Source: Ischnura elegans (Eukaryota > Arthropoda > Insecta > Odonata > Coenagrionidae). From it: DNA of 64,000 bases. The notes under the pieces were generated by a model. It was not told the DNA's origin and made no database searches. It was given only the letters and a program-made list of their open reading frames with translations. Shown here in pieces: positions 58,001 to 64,000 of the stretch; position 1 is the stretch's first letter, and every line of letters begins with the position of its first letter. The translations under genes and the position numbers were made by a program. The DNA lies in the NCBI RefSeq assembly GCF_921293095.1, contig NC_060249.1, forward strand, positions 74,349,907 through 74,413,906. Direction: 5' to 3'.

Positions 58001-59695
58001 TTCCACCGTCCCGAAGCCCTCCAACAAGCAGGAGAATGTCTCCCAGTCACAGCATTCCTGCCTTGTCCTCTGCTGTCGCCAATACCCACGCGCCGGCCAA
58101 CCAGAAGTCACCGTCCCTTGCCAGTTTGCCAATAATCGGCTCAGATGAGCCCATTACAGCATCTCAGGAGATGTCAGTAGACAATGATTTTGATTCTGCA
58201 AAGGTGAGTGTGGATTTCCTTATACCATCTGTTTGTGTTGGAGACTAAATTTTTCAGAATGTTAGCTCTTGTCTTTAAGTACATATCTCCTAAACTGTTG
58301 GAAAATACTGATTATGACACCCTCTAGGAATATTTGAAGGGAGTGGGAAAACTTCAAGTTCTCTTTCATTGTCTAATCACATATACCACATTTTTGATTC
58401 CTTTTATACCTTGGCTCATCTTGAATTGTTCATTTTTCCTTCCAAAGTTCTCTTTAAATTTTTCTTTCAAAAATTTACTCTCCAACGCATGTCTCTGTAA
58501 TTAATACATATATAAAATTCTTCATTGTTACTCTTCTTATGGTACAACTTTTTTCTTGCCAATGCCATTTAATGTTTTTATTATCAAGTATATTATTAGG
58601 ATGACACTTTTTTCCTATAGTTATGGTTAGGATGGATTTGTTTCATGAAAGTGTTATGTTCATGGAATGTTACATACCTACTTCATTTTGAATGCTTTAC
58701 TGGGTCTTATTTCTCCAGGATGTGCCACCTGTGGGAGTCCTTTCAGATTCATCAAGTGATAGCAACTCAAGCAGTGAAAGTGGCTCAAGTGACAGTGAAA
58801 GTGAACCAGATCACAGCCGCCTTACGGCAATGTCTCTCAATGGTAAGCACTCCTTATTGATATTTGAGGCTCTAATTTTTTTCTCTATTAGTTTTATTAT
58901 TTAGGACTTATTTAAATAGTTATATTTTTATGATTTTGATGAATTATTGATACATAACGTCCCAACAGTTGGAAGCTTTTTAAATCCTTAGGTGTGCACA
59001 AGAACTTATTGAAATATTAATTCCCATTGTTTGGTAATGATCGTACTATTGTAAATTATTTAGCTGAGAGATGGGTCTAAAGAGTCAGAAAGTTATAAAA
59101 TGTTCTTTTGACTTTTGTTACATTGGAAACAAAAATTTTCTAGTTTTATGTTGATTCACTTCAGCAATAATTTAATTTTTCCAGTTCGATGTATTGAAAA
59201 TTGTATTTGGTAGAACCAGAGATTTGTTTGATTGTGTAAGAAATAAGATTACTAATTACATAGTTTGCTATGATTGCTCTTATTTAGGATGAATCTAAAT
59301 GGGAAGGAATAAATGTTATACTCATTAAAACAGCTAGTAATAGTTATAAATATTGAATAAATTTACTGTAGAGAATTTTATTTCTGATTGTATTATAAAA
59401 CTATGCATGTAACTGTCTTCTAAAGTTTAGAAAGTTAAACAAATAGCACCAAAAATTTACTCAGATTCAATACATGTTTTATAGTATAAGTTGATTAGTA
59501 GTTTAGTTGATTTTGAAGTATGTATTGATTCATGGAGAATGTTTGTCTCAAGCAGGTCACATGAATGGAATGACTAGGTTATGCTCCCCCCTGCCAGCCA
59601 ACAACAACACTTCCAACTCCAATTCCATGCAGCAGCATGAGCATCTACTTACGGAAGATCTTCAACTATCTGAATCAGGCTCAGATAGTGATTAA
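55051..59695 (+). CDS. Eaf: ELL-associated factor (EAF) homologue, 5 exons
   Basis: EAF proteins bind ELL and stimulate RNA polymerase II elongation within the little/super elongation complexes in the nucleus. Exons: 55051-55144, 55473-55704, 57801-58203, 58719-58842 and 59556-59695. Phases 1, 2, 0, 1 agree; total 993 nt and 330 residues. The N-terminal EAF domain (residues about 1-108) contains AFHTIRYDFKPASVDVSK, GSVTVTVPHLDG, TVFKGSQKPYNKECVLII, TGEITLEKLS and NIQVKKTR, colinear with human EAF1/2. Residues about 115-240 are Ser/Pro-rich and disordered. The next exon is Ser/Asp/Glu-rich (SDSSSDSNSSSESGSSDSES), the transactivation-type region. The last exon ends LTEDLQLSESGSDSD, the signature C-terminus of EAFs. 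The frame is intact. A poly(A) signal AATAAA lies at 59772-59777, 77 bases after the stop. Confidence 0.94.
55705..57800 (+). other. Eaf intron 2
   Basis: A 2.1-kb intron, donor GTAAGG, acceptor GTGGCCAG. AT-rich with no recognised element. An open frame runs through its last 128 bases into exon 3, but it is not needed and lacks a start context. Confidence 0.75.
58204..58718 (+). other. Eaf intron 3
   Basis: A 515-base AT-rich intron with GTGAGT donor and TCTCCAG acceptor. Nothing else recognised. Confidence 0.8.
58843..59555 (+). other. Eaf intron 4
   Basis: A 713-base AT-rich intron with GTAAGC donor and AAGCAG acceptor. Nothing else recognised. Confidence 0.8.
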
Positions 59696-59771
59696 CTTAT
59701 GAAGAAGATTGTTTACCAATCAAGTGAAGAGGAGTACTGGATACTTGATTGTCTTTGAATGAGATGAATGA

Positions 59772-59777
59772 AATAAA
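59772..59777 (+). terminator. Eaf polyadenylation signal
   Basis: A canonical AATAAA 77 bases downstream of the Eaf stop codon. A GT-rich stretch (GGGGTTGTGTTG) follows at about 59798-59809, a plausible cleavage context. Confidence 0.6.
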
Positions 59778-60183
59778 TGTGTGCTTGAAGCGCAAATGGG
59801 GTTGTGTTGAGAATGGCAACCATGGAAATGATAGTGTCCAGCCTGGTGGCTCATGTTCCGTCTGTATTTTGATATTTTCCAGGAAAATGCACATAGATTA
59901 ATCCTATTATATATTAACTAATTCCTTTCAGTTTTGTTTGTATACATAACTCTCTTTCTTGATTTAAAAAAATGTTATTATGGAGGATGTACAAATGAAA
60001 GCAAGCAAAAATGAAAAAAAAATTGGAATTATAACACATTTTTTTATTTTTAAATCCATACCCTCGAGTGTGCCACGTTATTTTAGTATTGCTTGTCTCT
60101 GTATTTGATTCTTTCAAACTAACTGTAATTCTTCCATGATAGATTTTTCTTGGAACTTCGGCTATATTGTTTGGCTACTATAA

Positions 60184-60490
60184 GGCTTACCATACACGTT
60201 CCGTCCCGGCCTCAAGGCCGGAACTGCGCAGTTTGGCCGGAGCCTCAGCCCCACCATACACGTTCAGTTTGGCCTCAAGGCCTGGACTGTACACTCCCGG
60301 ACTGAAGGCAGAACTGACAGTGTGTGGCGATACCTTGAGGCGGATTGGCGGCCGGACCTCATTGGATTCCCATCCAGCCGTCCGGCCGACGATCCGCCTC
60401 AAGGCATCGCCACACACTGTCAGTTCTGCCTCAAGGCCTGGACTGTACAGTCCAAGCCTTGAGGCCAAACTGAACGTGTATGTGAGGCCT
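60184..60490. mobile_element. 307-bp Harbinger-like palindromic MITE
   Basis: Bounded by TAA (60181-60183 and 60491-60493). The left end GGCTTACCATACACGTTC faces GAACGTGTATGTGAGGCC. The arms are nearly the whole length, around a centre near 60360. They repeat CTCAAGGCC and CAGTTCTGCC modules many times, so open frames on both strands are by-products of the palindrome. The three-base TWA-type target fits PIF/Harbinger. GC-rich against AT-rich surroundings. Confidence 0.7.
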
Positions 60491-60548
60491 TAATATTGGC
60501 TGTACCTATCTTAAAAAATACATGTCAAAGTTTGCCTTTATGCTTCAG

Positions 60549-60595
60549 GAAAGAGTTCGTCTGGTCTTTTATCTCAAGATGCCGGTTTGGATGAG
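60549..60595 (+). other. Candidate extra exon downstream of Eaf
   Basis: GCTTCAG acceptor before 60549 and GAG/GTACAA donor after 60595. After the phase-1 donor of Eaf exon 4 it would read GKSSSGLLSQDAGLDE in frame. It lies beyond the Eaf stop and poly(A) signal, so it would be an alternative 3' exon, or an exon of another transcript, or chance. Confidence 0.25.
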
Positions 60596-62783
60596 GTACA
60601 ATTACCAATTCTCTCACTAGTAGGTCAAAAATTAGTAATGGAGATGTGGCTTTATTTCAACTTTATTCTTCTTTGATTTTTAAATGTAGAAATACATTTT
60701 AAGGGAAAAATAAACATTGACATAAATTCAGTTGTCATGAACAAATGATTCTATTTTGTGCTGCTTCATTTGGAATGTATTATGTGTATCTCTGATATAA
60801 ACTGTAGGCTTATTGTGCATAATCTTGTGGGCTGACCTAGCTCATGCATTTTAATGGGTTACTGCATGTTACTAGGGGTGCCCATCCCCCGATTACTGAT
60901 GTAGTATCCCCCAAAAGCAACAACTCCCTAACCCGTCAGTATGTATGTGAATACTATGCATTCCTTGAATTCTTTTCCTGTGGTGCAACTCGCACCATAC
61001 CTCCAAAATGTATGCATCCCAGCCTGTGACATTTATTTTATCTGATGTCTGAAATGACTGTTGATGTAAATATGGGTTTTATGTTGCCCCGAACCTCATA
61101 TTTAAGAAGTAATTATTAAATTATATTATAAATTAATATTTTCCTCAGCCAGTGTGATGAGAGCTATCAGACACAATTTTGTATTTAATGAAAGCCTTAT
61201 TTCCAATACTGAAGTTCTGATATGTAGGTTGATAAGTGGCAAAAGTCTTAGCAAATATTCATACAGATTTAGGGTAATTTAAATGATAATAGCCATAGAT
61301 TTTTTTGATATGAACATTTGTTTTAAGAGAAAGGGAATCCTAATCTTAGACCATAATTACAACAAATGAGTGATTGGATTGCATTTGTTTTCCCATGTTA
61401 AAATTCATTCAATCTTCTGATTTAGTTTAGCATAAAGAGCATATACCCCCCCTATTGTGTAAACAAACCTTATGCTTTGGATGGGTGAGATCTGAAGTCT
61501 CGGTTAATAATAGCCTCTACTTAGGTTTTGATATTAGATGTCATCAGCAGCAGGTGAGTAAAGAACTTGAGATTGTGGATCCCTCATTCTTTTGGGTGAC
61601 CATTGGAGGGAAGAGGAAAAACACTCTTATCCTCGTGGCACCCTGCCCCCTGATGGCGAAAGATAGCTCAAATGAAAATTTTCATTTCTCTAGCTTAACA
61701 AACAATGCTAAGAAATAATGCTTATGAAAATGCAACTTTTCTACACATAACTGAACTCAGGTGTAGTATTGTTAAGAGGTATTCCACCAATTGCATTATC
61801 GTGAGAGCCATTGGAGAAGCTCAGCACCGTAGGATAGTAACTATGTACATTGCTCATTTCCCAGAGTTTGCTTTCCCCCTCCCATCAGCCTTTCATAGTG
61901 CTTCTCCATTCCATCCTTATGATGCTTATTTTCTCTCCAAGACCACTTAACATGCCCCTGACACTCCAGATCTTGGCTCCCTTGAGGCTTATGTTATAGA
62001 CACCATAAATCATTGGCTTCAAAGGACGAAGAAAAATACTATGTTACCTGAGAACAATGGAAGCGTGTTTCACTTCTCTCCCTTTTTCAGCCTATGTACC
62101 TTCTTCCATGCTACTCCTTTCTGGAAGCCAACTGCTAGGTGAGTCGCCTACTGGGCTCCAAGGTATCCAAAAATGACTTTTAGCAATTGCTATTGTAACT
62201 TTATTGGAATGAAATGTTAGTGATATGCAAAAGATTCTAGGACAAATGAGACCAAGCACAATGTATTTCTGACATTATTTAAACATTTTACACTAGGAAA
62301 AAGTTGTCCCATAATAGTTAAATAAATAAATAATAAAATGTCCCATAGAAATAGTTGTTCCACGCTTGTGACCTCGTGAATTATTGGCCTTAGGCCCATA
62401 TTCTCAATTGACCTTGTAGGGCCCACCGACCCTTGATACTTCATCAGCCCCTGCATATATCGATCTCGCCCTACATATAGCTGTTTTTGGAACCAAACGG
62501 CCCCTACTTGATGTAGGGTACCTGAACCAGCTGTACATCCTTCAAAAACATGGCAGTCAAATTTCGTCCGCTGATCACTGATTGAAGAATCTACGTTATA
62601 ATGTATATTATGGGAGAGGAGCTCACACGAACCATTTTAAAATGCACAGAAACACAGCAGAAAGGTAATTATACTACCACATTATACCCATCAAGGGAAA
62701 TAAATAATAAAATTGGCTGAAGTATAATAAGTACAATATAGTGGTATACATGCACCTTATTTCTGTGAATACCGTATAAGCGC
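60596..62783. other. Intergenic DNA, no gene recognised
   Basis: AT-rich. ORFs at 61455-61950 are not recognised. No defined repeats seen. Confidence 0.45.
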
Positions 62784-62850
62784 GTGTAAGAGGCGCACTT
62801 TTTTTCCCAGATATTGCAGCCGAAAATGGGGGTGCGCCTCTTACACAAAC
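62770..62850. repeat. Inverted-repeat terminus of an unclassified DNA transposon
   Basis: GTGTAAGAGGCGCAC (62784-62798) faces its exact complement at 62832-62846. It is preceded by ACCGTATAAGCGC and followed inside by TTTTTTTCCC. The layout resembles subterminal repeats of common animal DNA transposons. The other end was not found in the window. Confidence 0.5.
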
Positions 62851-63866
62851 TTCTTTTCTTACCCCCCTCCCGTTCACCGGTTGCAAGTTCAAGGGAAACT
62901 GAGTGGCCTTGGTTTTCAGCGTGAGTCAGTCATCTGAAACCCTGGGTCAAAATCAAGCGGCAGCCAGGGGAGTTTCTCCCTTAGTGACGTATTTTTAAAA
63001 TGCTCCTGTTTGAATTTCTTGTAAGCATCGCGCCGTCACGTCGGTACCCCAGAGGTGAACATTGAAAAGATCGCGCGGGGTGATTCGCTCTGGAGCGCGC
63101 GCTAAATTTATTGCCACGAGTGGGCATCCCGCGGCATTTATACTGCATATAGTAATATTGGTGTCAAAACCTGCGGTTGAAAAAATTCGAACGAGTGTGC
63201 TCATTGTTGGACTTAATGGTGGATAGAAGAAATCGGAAATGCTTATAAGTGAAGAGCGCTGAAGGAGAGGTCGAGGGGAAGAGGGCTCCCTCCCCTCCGT
63301 ATTTAAAGCTACGAGCGAAGGAGCAAGGGAAGAACACGTCCGATCTTGCATGTGACGTCGTTGCCTTTAAAGCGAAGGGGCGAAGGCGCAGCAATGTGAT
63401 ATACGCAGTTTGCGTTGCCTGAGTTTCCAGTCCGTCTCGTCTTGTTTGAATGCGCTTATGCTACGCTTGTTTCTTCCGAAATTGGGCTGTTTGGACTATG
63501 TTGAATATTAGTAGCCTTATTTTAGCTATAAATCTTTGTGTCAATCAATTAGAGCTCAAAAGACTTAAATGCTGTAAGATATACGTCGCGTTATGTCTAA
63601 TTCTTTTTAGAACCTCGTGCGTGTCATACAATTGCTGAAAGATATCGAGATATCTTCGAGCTCAGAAGGTGACTCGCGTAGCATTTGACCTCCAGAAACT
63701 CGGGGAATTGAACCTGGTAGACCGAAAAAGGTCAGTTGGTGGAATGGGGTAGGGATGAAACACGTTTCCATTGTTCCCCTGTAACTTGATATTTTCCTTT
63801 GGAGTCTCGGAAAGGAAAAAAACGGCAGAGGCATTAGCTGATGGAGAGCCGAGTGTAGTTCCGTTA
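62851..63866. other. GC-balanced region, possible transposon interior or promoter
   Basis: Noticeably more GC/CpG-rich than the rest of the window between 62990 and 63420. It may be the interior of the element whose end lies at 62770, or the promoter of a gene to the right. A splice-bounded candidate (TTTTTAG before 63611, AAG/GTGACT after 63668) reads NLVRVIQLLKDIEISSSSE but is not recognised. Confidence 0.3.
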
Positions 63867-64000
63867 GGCCCCTTGCACACACACCGATTTTGGACGGCCG
63901 GTAAAATATTGGCCGATATTTTACCGGCGAAGCGATGCTTGCACACACGCCGGATTTTTACCGGTCAAACTATACGTTGCTAAGTTTTTGAGCCGAGGTC
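63867..64000. mobile_element. Left part of a Harbinger-like element, cut by the window end
   Basis: After TTA (63864-63866) the sequence reads GGCCCCTTGCACACACACCG, a PIF/Harbinger-like end. Inside is a perfect 13-bp-arm palindrome, GCCGGTAAAATAT (63897-63909) with its complement at 63916-63928, and a second GCACACACGCCGG string. The right end is beyond the window. Confidence 0.45.

Noticed and set aside
57773-58135. Pro/Arg-rich ORF overlapping Eaf exon 3 in another frame
   Set aside because: It is a shadow of the Ser/Pro-rich Eaf coding sequence in the +1 frame; the Eaf frame is supported by splice phases and family similarity.
60167-60493. 108- and 93-codon ORFs on both strands
   Set aside because: They arise from the near-perfect palindrome of a GC-rich MITE and mirror each other.
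1-64000. Retroviral, LTR, Polinton or other virus-derived insertion; CRISPR array; bacterial-type gene cluster
   Set aside because: I saw no long direct terminal repeats, no capsid, envelope, protease or integrase-like segments, and no regularly spaced repeats. The reverse transcriptase remnants are of LINE type.

Overview
The window is animal nuclear DNA, most likely from an arthropod and probably an insect. The evidence is AT-rich sequence, introns from a few hundred bases to 6 kb, short coding exons with GT-AG (twice GC-AG) borders, and dense interspersed repeats of types common in insect genomes: RTE-like LINEs, mariner, pogo/Tigger-like, hAT-like and Harbinger-like elements, and a tRNA-derived SINE. 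I cannot fix the order or species.

Four host genes are recognisable, all on the + strand. (1) The last four coding exons of urocanate hydratase (UROC1 homologue) lie at 1930-4228; the rest of the gene is to the left of the window. (2) A complete golgin-245/GOLGA4 homologue spans 8632-35907, with 14 coding exons, 1674 residues, one 3.3-kb coiled-coil exon and a C-terminal GRIP domain. (3) A complete TMEM177 homologue (mitochondrial inner-membrane COX2 assembly factor) lies at 44648-47496, with 4 exons and 321 residues. (4) A complete ELL-associated factor (Eaf) lies at 55051-59695, with 5 exons and 330 residues. The four act in unrelated processes (histidine breakdown, trans-Golgi tethering, respiratory-chain assembly, transcription elongation), so the neighbourhood is ordinary eukaryotic linkage, not an operon.

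Mobile DNA fills introns and gaps. Worn LINE remains lie at 1-1090 and 52605-54322. A 377-bp foldback sits in a golgin intron (18304-18680). A 3293-bp foldback with 882-bp arms and an 8-bp target duplication (26352-29644) lies in the intron that splits the GRIP domain. A rearranged mariner-like element (33431-35664) is itself split by a 1284-bp pogo/Tigger-like element (33882-35165). A worn copy of a multicopy gene family of unknown function (39881-38150, - strand) is flanked by roughly 90-bp degenerate inverted repeats, which suggests the family travels as a DNA transposon. Smaller hAT-like and Harbinger-like elements, a tRNA-derived SINE and a 431-bp retroposon-like insert with a 10-bp target duplication were also found.

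The most promising points for a second look are the inverted-repeat boundaries of the unclassified gene element near 38-41 kb, the long foldback in the GRIP intron, and the inverted mariner derivative with its nested insertion. No retrovirus, LTR element, Polinton, CRISPR array or bacterial-type system was seen.
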